Notes under the pieces: model-generated
Databases searched by the model: none
What the model saw: only the letters and a program-made list of their open reading frames with translations
What the model was told of the DNA's origin: nothing
DNA from: Neurospora crassa OR74A
Taxonomy: Eukaryota > Ascomycota > Sordariomycetes > Sordariales > Sordariaceae
Reading direction: 5' to 3'
Length of the DNA stretch: 64,000 nt
NCBI RefSeq assembly: GCF_000182925.2
Contig: NC_026505.1
Coordinates: forward strand, 1,116,001 to 1,180,000
Translations under genes and position numbers: made by a program
Shown here: positions 22,960 through 32,080 of the stretch, in pieces
Layout: the number at the start of each line of letters is the position of its first letter
Position numbering within the stretch: the stretch's first letter is position 1

Positions 22960-23340
22960 GAAAGTAACTTAGAGTTAGAATTAATATTAGATTACATTTG
23001 AATAGCTATACTACATATAGAATTAAATTTAAAATTAAAATTATAATCGATATAGTTTCCGCTTCTAGAATTCCTACGTCTAAGATTCCTACCCTTTAAA
23101 TTCTCTTCAATATTCGATTTTAGTCCCTCTTTAGATTTAGAATTACAATTAAAATTCTTACCCTCTCCAAAGCGTTCGCTAGAACTAGAATTAGAATTAA
23201 AACTAAAATTAGAGTTAGAGCCGTGGTTATTTCTAGATTAATAGTGGTTGTCTCTAGAGATACCCTCTCTAAAGCGTACGCTAGAGCTAGTACTGATACT
23301 AGGACTAGTATTAGAGTTAGTATTAAACTCTATTAAGGTA
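22960..23340. repeat. Low-complexity CTAGAA/TTAGAG hexamer region in MULE-A
   Basis: Imperfect repeats of ctagaa, ttagaa and ttagag fill this segment near the right end of MULE-A, together with two related blocks around 'aagcgttcgctagaact' and 'aagcgtacgctagagct'. The minus strand reads as Ser/Asn-rich (SNSNFSFNSNSSSS) and the plus strand as Leu/Glu-rich, so it could be a low-complexity protein tail or simple expansion. Confidence 0.6.
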
Positions 23341-23773
23341 GCTGTATTATAATTGAACTCCTTAGTTAAATAAGTAGTTAAATGTAAAAGAGAGAGAGTT
23401 TAAGCAGGTTTATTAGCGCCTAAGGTTATATAAAGTAATTGTATAAGTAGACCCAATTGGAAGGTCGTAGAATTGAATTAACTATTGTAAATACTATACT
23501 AAGTATTATAAGATGGTTTTCTATAGTTGATAGTATTAGTGTAAATGGCTATAAAAGAATTAAATGTTGGGAATATTGTATACTATAGAAATCTCTATAT
23601 AAAACTATGTTATTAGGTATCGTGGTTATTTTTCTATGTGGGTGTAATACTCTGGGATTTACCGTGTAAATGATATTTTACTTTGAAATAACGTGCTAAG
23701 GATTGTAATATTGGGGCCGGTATAGGGATTGGGGCCGCGGTGATATATGGCTGGCGCCGCCGGAGTAAATGCC

Positions 23774-25234
23774 TACTTTATACCGACTTCTTTACGAAGG
23801 GACTATATACTAGCGAATTCTATTATAAAATCTACTAATATAATTATACCGAACCTATACCTAACGCAGACGCTAACCCTTATAAGAAACGTTGTACAAT
23901 TACTAAAATAATTACTAATAAATACCCCTTCTATATTGTAGTATAATATTTAAAAAAGAATAATTATAAATATACTATACGGATAATAGATTGTATATAT
24001 AAAGGCTATCCTCCGTCGTAAGACTTATAAAACCACTTAATTTCTCGTTAATAGTCTTTGAATATAAAGAGTTACAACTATATTGCGGGACTACTTTATT
24101 AACAAAAATTAATACTACGTACTATATATACGACTGTTAAAGAATAATACCTTAAATTGCTTTTTACGTACAAAGACTATAATAATATACGTTAGAGACT
24201 TTATTAGTAAGATAATAGGGGGTATGTCAATATATAGGTATTTGTACGCCGATTGGAGGATAATTAATTCGTTATATTTAAATGTTATTACTTTAATTAC
24301 TATAAAGACGATAAGGGTTAGTAAAAGGAGGAACCGATTATATTATACGATAGTCTCTAATGTTTAAAGAAATAAAGAAAAATATAAAAGCGATACCTAT
24401 ATACTTTACTACTTGATACTACTTATAAAACCAACCGCTACTATATACTAATTGTATAGGGTATCACAAACACCCTAAAGAGGTTATTTATACTAATTTT
24501 TCAAGTAATTATGAATAATAAGAAGAATAAGGGATTCGGGTGGCTTATTAACTACATTAACAAGATAATAGATAAGTTTTTTTTTTTTTGAATTGATGGT
24601 TATTATAATTAATAGTAATAGCCAGTTTATTAAAGCGATTAACCGAATCTTCCCTAACGTTCAACGTCAATATTATATATAGTATATTAATTGTAATATA
24701 GTTAAATACCTTAAAAATAATTAGTAGTATATAGATTTAAATGATAGATTTAAATAATAGGCTGGCTGATGAATAGTCTATAAACGAAGAGAATAATAGT
24801 AACGCTTCAAATAGTTCGTCTTTAAATTCCATTAATATTTAGGTAATTATTTTTAATTAACGTAATTAAAATAACTTCAATCGATTATACTATGTATACA
24901 AAAAGGTTTAAATAGTTACTGGAACGTAGGCTAAATTAAGTCCGCTTCCTAATAAGATTGTTAATATAAGGGTAAGCTTCCTTTATATATAGTATTATAT
25001 AACTTACTCTTTATTAATACCGGAGTTTGAAAATGCATTATTATTATTTTATTATTAATTTAGGAAGGTTTAGAAAGTTATTTTAAAGTAGATTATAAGC
25101 GATTTACTTCTTTATAAAGTAGAATAGGCTAAATATTATACTAGGAATTACTTCAATTACGGATAAAGGACTATATTGCTTAGTAAATCTAATAATAACT
25201 CTCTTCAATCTTATAGGTTGCCTACTCGTAGTAA
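23774..25234 (+). pseudogene. MULE-B transposase remnant, main part
   Basis: The frame continues from 19,971 across MULE-A: FSISILY joins YTDFFTKGLYTSEFYYKIY. It aligns with the MULE-C protein: YKKRCTITKIITNKYPFYIV and KKNNYKYTIRIIDCI here against the KKNNYKYTIRVVNYT reading of MULE-C. The late catalytic block reads FIKAINRIFPNVQRQYY then INCNIVKYLK at 24,620-24,715. An A/T-rich tail (24,770-25,230) is poorly readable. Many stops are TAG or TAA. Its neighbour on the right is the 544-bp derivative. Confidence 0.7.
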
Positions 25235-25242
25235 TTTAGTAA

Positions 25243-25786
25243 GGGTAAACCTCCGCACACCCACCCCAAACCTACATACACCCAAAAACCAGGGAAAAGT
25301 GGGACTATGCAGCTGATGACACCTGACATTGTAAATCCCGTTTTTACCCGCAAAATTTCGTCCTTTAAATGCACGCAACATTTCCTTCAACTTACTTATT
25401 TCTTTCGCTTTTTTTCATACGGCCAGTTGCACTAGCACTAGAACTCTGCACGCATCCACATTGAATTGTCATCAACGGCCTCCTCTAATAAGCTGTCTAA
25501 GTTATTAAATATTAGTATTCTTTAGAGTAGAGTCGAGTAGAGTCGAATAGAGTAGAGTAGAGTAGAGTAGAGTAGAGTAGAGTTCCTTTAATGCTATAAA
25601 GTATTACTAGATTGGCGCTGAAAGATTTGCTGTATGGGATTTTCTGCATGGGATTTACTGGGTCAGAATGTGCAAGATATTACAAAGCACGGTTTTTACA
25701 GCTAAAACGACGTATTTTACATAACAGCTAACATGCCTCCTTTTTAGGTGTATGTAGGTTTGGGGTGGGTGTGCGGAGGTTTACCC
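25243..25786. mobile_element. 544-bp non-autonomous MULE derivative (MITE-like)
   Basis: Near-perfect inverted repeats of at least 41 bp (gggtaaacctccgcacaccc... and its complement) bound the element, with the 8-bp duplication TTTAGTAA at 25235-25242 and 25787-25794. The left half matches the terminal sequence at 19381-19600 and the complement of 30,389-30,632. The right half matches, inverted, the terminus at 16903-17150. It is therefore an internally deleted copy of the MULE-B/C/D family that kept both ends and lost the transposase. It is GC-richer and less mutated than everything around it. Confidence 0.93.
25522..25582 (+). repeat. (GAGTA)n microsatellite
   Basis: About twelve units of agagt/gagta, with gagtc variants in the first part, mark the join between the two halves of the non-autonomous MULE derivative. 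A short trace of the same tract (ctctactcta) is present in MULE-D at about 17,135. Confidence 0.9.
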
Positions 25787-25794
25787 TTTAGTAA

Positions 25795-26300
25795 ATCTAT
25801 ACTAAGCTAATAAGAAGTATATCTTCCGCCGCTATACCTACTTCAAAAAGGTTATTACTAAATTATTATTGTATATACGTATAAATTAGATTGGGCGCCT
25901 GTAGGTAAGTAATATTCCCCTTAATATTATATTATAAGCGTATAAACTACTTACTTACTAATATAAATAACTAAAGGCAACCTTCCCTACTATAAGCCGC
26001 CCTAATATGTAGCTTTAACATACGTACCAAGCAATTTAGAGCGTAAAATAGTCTCTTATATACTTATAAAATAGTAGTAAAGAGGGAAGTTAGGAAGACG
26101 GTTCTAATTATTAAGAATAACTATTATCTATTCTAATACCTAATTTAATAATAGGTAAGATTACAACTATCCCTATCCCGAATTACTCCTATATTAACTA
26201 CTATACTAGGATATAGTAAATGAATATTTACATCTTCGTCTAACCGCTAAGGGTATACTTAAAGGTCGCCCCCCCAATTAAAGTAGTCCGTTTAGTAATG
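25795..26300 (+). other. Degraded sequence right of the derivative, possibly MULE-B tail
   Basis: The stretch is AT-rich and RIP-like. On the + strand it gives short readable pieces such as ISSAAIPTSKRLLLNYY and YKIVVKREVRKTVLIIKNN, without a recognisable domain. It could be the C-terminal end of MULE-B, since it directly continues the sequence into which the 544-bp derivative inserted. No terminal inverted repeat was found before 26,300. Confidence 0.35.
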
Positions 26301-26870
26301 TTATGGTTCTTGTACAGTGGGCATAGGTGCAAAGCAAAATGTATATTGAAAAGGTTCGATAAGGAGAGAAAGAATCCATGTACGTAGAGGGGAATACGGG
26401 CCGCATTCTTATACTAATAGACGCACGCCGTAGTTAGGGGTTATAATAGGTACGCATATTTGGGGGACTCCTAAACCCAGGCTTCTGGGCGGTAGCCCTA
26501 TAATATTACCCCCTACTAATTTAAAGCCCTACTTTATAGCTTGCCGGCAGCCCTACTTTAATATAGTTAATTTAATAATTGCAATTCTCCCCTCCTTCCT
26601 TTTCTTCCTTCCTTTAATAATGATAATAATAACCTAATACTACTATTCCTTCTTCTATTACCCCATTATTATTACTATATACTCCTTCTTATAAATCTTG
26701 TACCTTCCTTCAATCGAATCTAAATTTCTAACCGCACTTTCTTTGATTTAAGCCCCTACTAACGTTCTTACAACTAAAAACTACAAAATAATTATTATAT
26801 CCTCCCCCACTACCCCTTATATATTTAATTTTAATACCCACCGCAACCGCCCATCTAATTTAAGAAACAA
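26301..26870 (+). other. GC-richer spacer and pyrimidine-rich stretch upstream of a gene relic
   Basis: Positions 26,305-26,520 are less mutated (for example tacagtgggcataggtgcaaagc and ggcttctgggcggtag). They are followed by CT-rich runs (26,585-26,720), as commonly found upstream of filamentous-fungal genes. An ATG at 26,872 follows. It is plausibly the 5' flank of the relic at 26,872, but no TATA box or start signal can be assigned with confidence. Confidence 0.35.
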
Positions 26871-26871
26871 T

Positions 26872-27385
26872 ATGCCTTCCCTCGCTTGTATTTTTAAATT
26901 GGAAGGTACTACCTATAAGGGTTAGGCTATAGCCGCCTAAATTTAAAAAGCGGCTTCTAGTATCATTACTACCCTTCATACCTTTAAAATTAAAGAGGAA
27001 GCCCTTTATACCGCTCGTACTAGCTTTACTACGGAGGTTGAAGCCCTACTAAAAGCTATTAAATTCGTAAGTTTTTTTTTTTTATTATATTGTTCCTTCC
27101 TACTAATTTTAATAATTTTTTTATATAAGGCAACTACGAATTTACCCCTACTAACGAACTGGTTTATTATTATTATACCTTCAATGAGCTAAAGTACATC
27201 CGCTCTTCGGCGGGCTATATTTATCTAAAATACGCCTATATTTACCGTACCTACGCTTCAGCCCCTAATTCCTTGTTATTAATTATTAGCGTTTAGTAAA
27301 CGCTATTTAACGAGGAGTACGAAGGTACTTTAACTATTTAGGAAAGTAGTATTAAATATATTAAGTATTCGTAGGCTATCTATTA
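26872..27385 (+). pseudogene. Unrecognised gene relic with probable intron, 5' part
   Basis: From the ATG at 26,872 a protein-like frame reads MPSLACIFKLEGTTYKG and, after three stops, TLHTFKIKEEALYTARTSF and TEVEALLKAIKF. At 27,067 a GTAAGT donor begins a candidate 63-base intron with a TACTAAT branch-like site at 27,101 and an AG at 27,129. The downstream exon reads NYEFTPTNELVYYYYTFNEL and YIYLKYAYIYRTYASAP. The frames differ by one base across that junction, so the donor may be four bases later or an indel has occurred. The relic is cut at 27,385 by MULE-C and resumes at 30,633. I do not recognise the family. Damage is lighter than in the transposons. Confidence 0.45.
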
Positions 27386-30300
27386 CAGTAAACCTCGGTG
27401 CACCCACCCTATAACCTGCGCGCACCCAAAAACCCTCCAGGCAGCCGACATGGAAATTATCGTATTTTTACTACGTTTTTAGTCGTTTTATATATCTGGT
27501 ACCTTAGTCAAATTTACCAGCTGGGTCGCCCAACTATATAAACCCCTATATATTTCAGTAACCCCCAATTACCCAAATTTCGTAATACTTTTATAGCATT
27601 AAGTGCAAAACGCTAGCAATCGACTACTCTATTCAATCAATGCCAATTACAGACATTCAAAGCTAGTTAATTCAAATCTAATCTTAATACTAACGTCTAA
27701 CAGCTCTAACAGCTCAAAAAGCTCGTCAAACGAACCCAACGACAATATCTCAATAACCTTATTACTCTTCTCACGAGCCATCTATTCTCGAGCCCTCGCC
27801 TCCTAATATCTACCCAACTCATCGTCCTCATCTTCCTCCTCCCTATCGTTAGCCATATCAATACAACTATATACTTTACTCTAAGTATAACTATAAGTAT
27901 TATCGTTATTTATCTTTTTAAATATAAAACTAGCTTCGTACTATAAATAGTTACGCCGCCCTACTATTCGGACGGGTTAGGTATTCTTTAATCTACCCCG
28001 CGGTACTATAGTTTTCTTATTACCCTTTTTAATTTAATTTAGTAGAATAGTTTTATTACTAAACGGGCCGCCCTACTTAAGGGGACGTCCCTTAGGTATA
28101 GCTTTAGCAGCCGGACGAAGATATAGATATTTATCTACTGCATCCTGATATAATTATTAATATATAGTTAACCCGGAGAGGGGATAATTATAATCTTACT
28201 CGTCGTTAAACAAAATACTAAAATAGATAGCAATCGTCTTTACTAACTAAAATTATCTTACCAATTTCCTTCTTAGCTTCTATCTTGTAGGTACAAAGAA
28301 AATTAAATTATACTCTAAACTACTAAGTATATAGCTACAGAACTTTACTAGGGTAATTCGAAGTAGGGAGGCTACCCTTCAATTAATTATACTAACTAAT
28401 AAATAAATTATAGACCCAAATCGTAATAGTAAAGTGCAGTATCGCCTACTTATAGGAACCCGATTATATTTATACGTATATAGGATAATGATTTAGTAAT
28501 AATCTCTTTAAAGTGGGTATAGTAGCGGAGAGTATACTGCTTGCTAGTATAGTATAGATTAATTAAACCGCTGCGTGCAAATAACCCGTATAATTTAAGG
28601 GAGCTGTTATCAAATTTACTAAACAATATAATTCTTTGCTTATAATTAAAATACCCTCTAGTATAGTAATTAGCCTACTCTATTTTACAAGGGAATAAAT
28701 CGGTCGTAGTCCATTTAATAATAATTCCCTATACCCCACTAATTTAATAATAAAGAAGTAATAAAGTGCTTTCAAACTCCGGTATCGACGGCGCGTAAAT
28801 TATATATCACTATATATAAAAGAACCCTACTCTAATATTAGCGACCTTATTAGGAAGCGGGCCCAACCTAGCCTATATTCTAATGATTATTTTAACCTTC
28901 TTATATATACGGTGTACTCTAGTAATATTATTTTAATCATATTAATCTATTACCTTTTATTATAATTACTATACTACCGCTTTATTATTGCTGGAATCGT
29001 CTCTACCGCTATCCTCCTCGTTAGCCCCCTCCTTATCGTCCTCCTTATTACTAGATTACTATTTATCGGCTTCGATCTATACTAAATCATCTTAATTTAT
29101 ATATTACTAATTATTCTTAAGGTACTTAATAATATTATAATTAATATACTATACGCAATACTAATATTAAATATTTAGGAAGATTTAATAATTCTAATTA
29201 ACTAACTATTACTGTTAATTATAATAATTGCTAGATTGGGTATCGAGAAGTTATTTATTATCTTCTTAATATACTCAACGAGCTAGCCAGATCATTTATC
29301 CCTCTCGTTATTAATGATTACTTAAAAGACTAACATAAATAACTTCTCTAGTATAACTATAATACCTTATACTATTAGTATATAATACCGGTTAGTTTCA
29401 TACGTAGTATTAAATAATAATATATATAAGTATCGCCTCCATATCTTCTTTTACTTATGCAGAACCCAAAGACCGTAGTGCAAAATATTGGCTTCCTCGG
29501 CTTCGAAACCATTATTATTAATATCGTAGTTAAAGTAGTAGTATTTAAGTAATACGAATTTATCGTTCTTAATAGTACATACGAATGCTTAAGTATTAGT
29601 ATATCCACTATTATGAATCCGTCGTAACCGTTAGTACCAATTATTAAGGTCTTTATATGTAAGTAATAATTTAAGGAATTTAGTATTGACTATTGTATAT
29701 ATACTACGTATAATTAATTCGTATTATTAAAGAAGACCCTAGATATACGGCTAATTCTCTATATCGAACTACTATTGGAAGATTAAATAGTAGGAGAGGT
29801 TGTGAAATAGGGGGTAATAATAATGCGTATAGTTGACTACCCGTATAGTATATTTATAATTGTTCTTCTTAAATACTTAGATAACGATACTAAATAGGTA
29901 TTCATATAATATTTTCTTAATTATTAAATAGTATTTCTTATATAGATTTGTAGGTTCTTACGGTTGCGATTTAGCGTAATTGTATTTGAAGACTCTATAA
30001 TACACTTCCCCGTCTATAGGCCCTATTTTAAAGTAATCGCTATGTATAGTAGCGACGCTGAACTAGTAACGCTGATATATTTTGATAACTTCGCGTATAA
30101 TAGTATTAATATCGCTAGGGGGGAGGCTAAATAATATATTATTGGCCGGTATAGACTATTCGGTATCGATATCGAATAAAGTGTAACTATTTACGAATAA
30201 AGCCGACGAGGTAGTAAAACCGCGATATTAATGAGGTTATATTAACGTAGGGGTATTGTAGATAGCTTGAGAAGATATTTATTAAACGTTAGTAATTAAA

Positions 30301-30632
30301 TATAATTAATACTATTTATACTTAATCAATAGCGATTAATTTAAACGATATTACGTACGTTAGGATATAGTATAGTAATACAATTGTAATGTATAGATGT
30401 GGCGTACAAAGTGCGGTGTGTGTAAAGTGTAGTACTGTAGTGGTGCAAATGGCCGTGGGAAAAAACGCGAAAGAAATGACCAAATTAGAGGGAATGTTTC
30501 GTGCATTGAAAAGACGAAATTTAGCTAGTAAAAACGGGGTTTACAATGTCAGGTGTCATCAGCTGCATGGTCCCACATTTCCCGATTTTTGGGTGTGCGT
30601 AGGTTATGGGGTGGGTGCACCGAGGTTTACTC
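27386..30632 (-). mobile_element. MULE-C: complete Mutator-like element splitting the gene relic
   Basis: Inverted termini of about 48 bp, (c/g)agtaaacctcggtgcaccc, are at 27386 and 30632, flanked by the 8-bp duplication ATCTATTA (27378-27385 and 30633-30640). The length is 3247 bp. The terminal 200-250 bases at each end are GC-richer and little mutated, and match MULE-B, MULE-D and the 544-bp derivative. The transposase lies on the minus strand between about 30,330 and 27,640. Open frames of 104 and 73 codons at 30,389-30,774 fall in the terminal region and are not the transposase. Confidence 0.93.
27640..30330 (-). pseudogene. MULE-C transposase remnant
   Basis: Read right to left, the N-terminal part gives INTIIREVIKIYQRY (30,120-30,060), FKKNNYKYTIRVVNYTHYYY and FLKLLLTYKDLNNWY near 29,850-29,640. 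These match MULE-B (FLKLL against YLKLLFTYKDYNNIR). The C-terminal third aligns with MULE-D at 17,260-18,900. Some central segments are still open, such as the 77-codon minus-strand frame at 29,375-29,608. Stops and Tyr replacing His or Cys are frequent. The catalytic residues could not all be placed. Confidence 0.65.
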
Positions 30633-30904
30633 ATCTATTATACCTAAACCGTATATACTGCTATTCGGTAGTTCGCCTAAGCGTATACTACCTTCAAAAA
30701 TAAGGGTTATACTAATGTCTCCTAATATATATTGCCTTTTTTTTTTCTTTATTAATACTAAGCGCAAATTCTAATTATATTTAGGGAGACCTTCGATACT
30801 ATTATCGATAGCCGTACTATAGGCGCTGGTACTACAGCCCTCGAAATTTTAGAGAGTCGCTTAAACTCTATTAAAACCTTATTAAATTATTTAAAAATAG
30901 TTCT
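30633..30904 (+). pseudogene. Unrecognised gene relic, 3' part after MULE-C
   Basis: With MULE-C and one ATCTATTA copy removed, the reading continues as YTAIR*FA*AYTTFKNKGYT (stops shown as *) and then, after a T-rich stretch that may be a second intron (about 30,716-30,765), as ETFDTIIDSRTIGAGTTALE and ESRLNSIKTLLNYLKIVLRH. It ends where the repeat module shared with Gypsy-1 begins at about 30,905. The product is unknown. Confidence 0.4.
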
Positions 30905-31255
30905 TAGACACCGGTGCGATGCTGGATCCTCAGCTCAAGCAATGCCCGGTGTATATTAAAGCGTGCTTTGGATCCACATTACGTAAGCACGTCAGATAAT
31001 ACCAAGAAATGCCAAAACGGGAAGTACGGGAAGGCTCTTAGTAATTCGAATTCGCACTTAGGGGCATAATACCAGCCAAAACATTATTAGATCTGACCCC
31101 TTCCGCAAATCTTTCTATTATCTTACCTATAAACCCAATTAGACTTAGCAAACACGTCCAAAATGCTCCAATTAGCTAATATAGTCTACTTCCAACTACT
31201 TTACTATTATTAGCCCTACCGGGGGTACTATAGGGATGCCCGTGGTATAGCGGTT
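30905..31255 (-). repeat. Module M (part), inverted relative to Gypsy-1 3' region
   Basis: Positions 30,905-30,950 match, inverted, 10705-10765. Positions 31,060-31,255 match, inverted, 10775-10960, with the landmark ttagccctaccgggggtactatagg. This copy is less mutated than the Gypsy-1 copy. Between them, 30,955-31,055 has no counterpart. No coding signal is visible. Confidence 0.6.
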
Positions 31256-31575
31256 AAGGGGATGTCCGTAATTGTTATTAGTATAAGTCTAGAGAATTTA
31301 CGCGTTCAACTCCCTGCTTGTGCCTTATTTCTTCTTTAAATGCTTAATTATTATACTACTAACCTCTCTTAGATTATTCTCATCTTCAAATCTTGGTGTT
31401 GACTGCGTATGTAGTTGATTTGGGGAACAGGAGATATAAGACCGCTATAAGACGTACTATTTCTCGGTACTATTAATGGTTGCTTTAAAAAAGGGTATAT
31501 TATAAAGTATTCGATTAGGGTATACGGAATAAATCGAACTGAACTCCTTTCTTTTTTTTTTTTTTTTTAAGCCGG
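31236..31575 (+). repeat. tRNA-headed, T-tailed repeat (SINE-like candidate)
   Basis: The unit starts with a tRNA-like segment: TGGTATAGCGGTTAAGGGG resembles a D-arm with an A box, and gcgttcaactcc about 60 bases later resembles a B box. A body of about 230 bases follows, ending in a 17-base T-run at about 31,552-31,570. A mutated inverted copy lies in Gypsy-1 (9885-10185). The stems do not fold into a convincing tRNA, so it is not a working tRNA gene. A polymerase III-transcribed SINE is possible, but the match to Gypsy-1 extends beyond the head, which a simple SINE would not explain. Confidence 0.4.
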
Positions 31576-32080
31576 TAGTAAGATTTAGCTACCTAAATCC
31601 TAAGTTAGAATAAGCTGAATTATAATTAATAATAAGGGTAGTATACTATTTTAAATAAATAGGGAGAGAAAGGTTAGAGGTAGCTATAGTCTTCTTTTTA
31701 TATAGAAGGTTATTTTTGGCTAGCAATACCGTTTTAGTACTAACTTAGCCTCTAATAGTAGTATATTAGCGTTTAATAGCGAGTAAGTTATAGCGTTCTT
31801 CTTCTTCTTTTAATATATTATTAAGGCGTTCCTTAAGTTTGAAATTATTATTTTCGAAGATAATTGATATAGTAGCGCTGGGGGTTGATAGTTAATATAT
31901 TGATAATTAATAGTTGATGAAAGTGATAAAGATTTGAGTGTGAAAAAAAGAGGAAGAGGGAGATAAAGATATATTTACGTATTGGAAATAGTGGATATAA
32001 AATGAGATGGAAGGAGTAGTTGTAAATGCGGTTAATAGAAGGTACGTTTGAAAGTATTATTTATATTATATTCATTTAAG
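31576..32080 (-). other. Probable 3' non-coding part of the Helitron
   Basis: AT-rich sequence lies beyond the C-terminal end of the helicase reading. No gene, hairpin plus CTRR end, or terminal duplication could be assigned with confidence. The 31,840-31,960 stretch has short direct repeats of gttgata/gttaata. Confidence 0.4.

Larger units (their letters stand above)
19972..23773 (+). mobile_element. MULE-A: complete Mutator-like DNA transposon inside MULE-B
   Basis: Inverted repeats of about 64 bp run from ggcatttactccggcggc at 19972 and end with the complement at 23773. They are flanked by the 8-bp duplication TACTTTAT (19964-19971 and 23774-23781). The length is 3802 bp. The termini and the first 400 bases are GC-rich and little mutated; the middle is RIP-degraded. 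It encodes its own transposase on the + strand, of a different subfamily from MULE-B. Confidence 0.93.
19381..25234 (+). mobile_element. MULE-B: Mutator-like element of the C/D family, interrupted by MULE-A
   Basis: The left terminus at 19381 (gagtaatcctccgcacacccacccc) matches the termini of MULE-C and of the 544-bp derivative. The next 230 bases match the complement of 30,389-30,585. The transposase starts in the + direction (19,780-19,971, for example IIEIHRRYEFS), is cut by MULE-A, and continues at 23,774 without loss when one TACTTTAT copy is removed. The right end could not be located. The reading is recognisable to about 25,230, where the derivative at 25243 interrupts it, and 25,795-26,250 may still belong to it. 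Confidence 0.7.

Noticed and set aside
31236-31330. Functional tRNA gene
   Set aside because: A-box- and B-box-like words are present, but acceptor and T stems do not pair, the spacing is too long without a clear intron, and a mutated copy exists in Gypsy-1.
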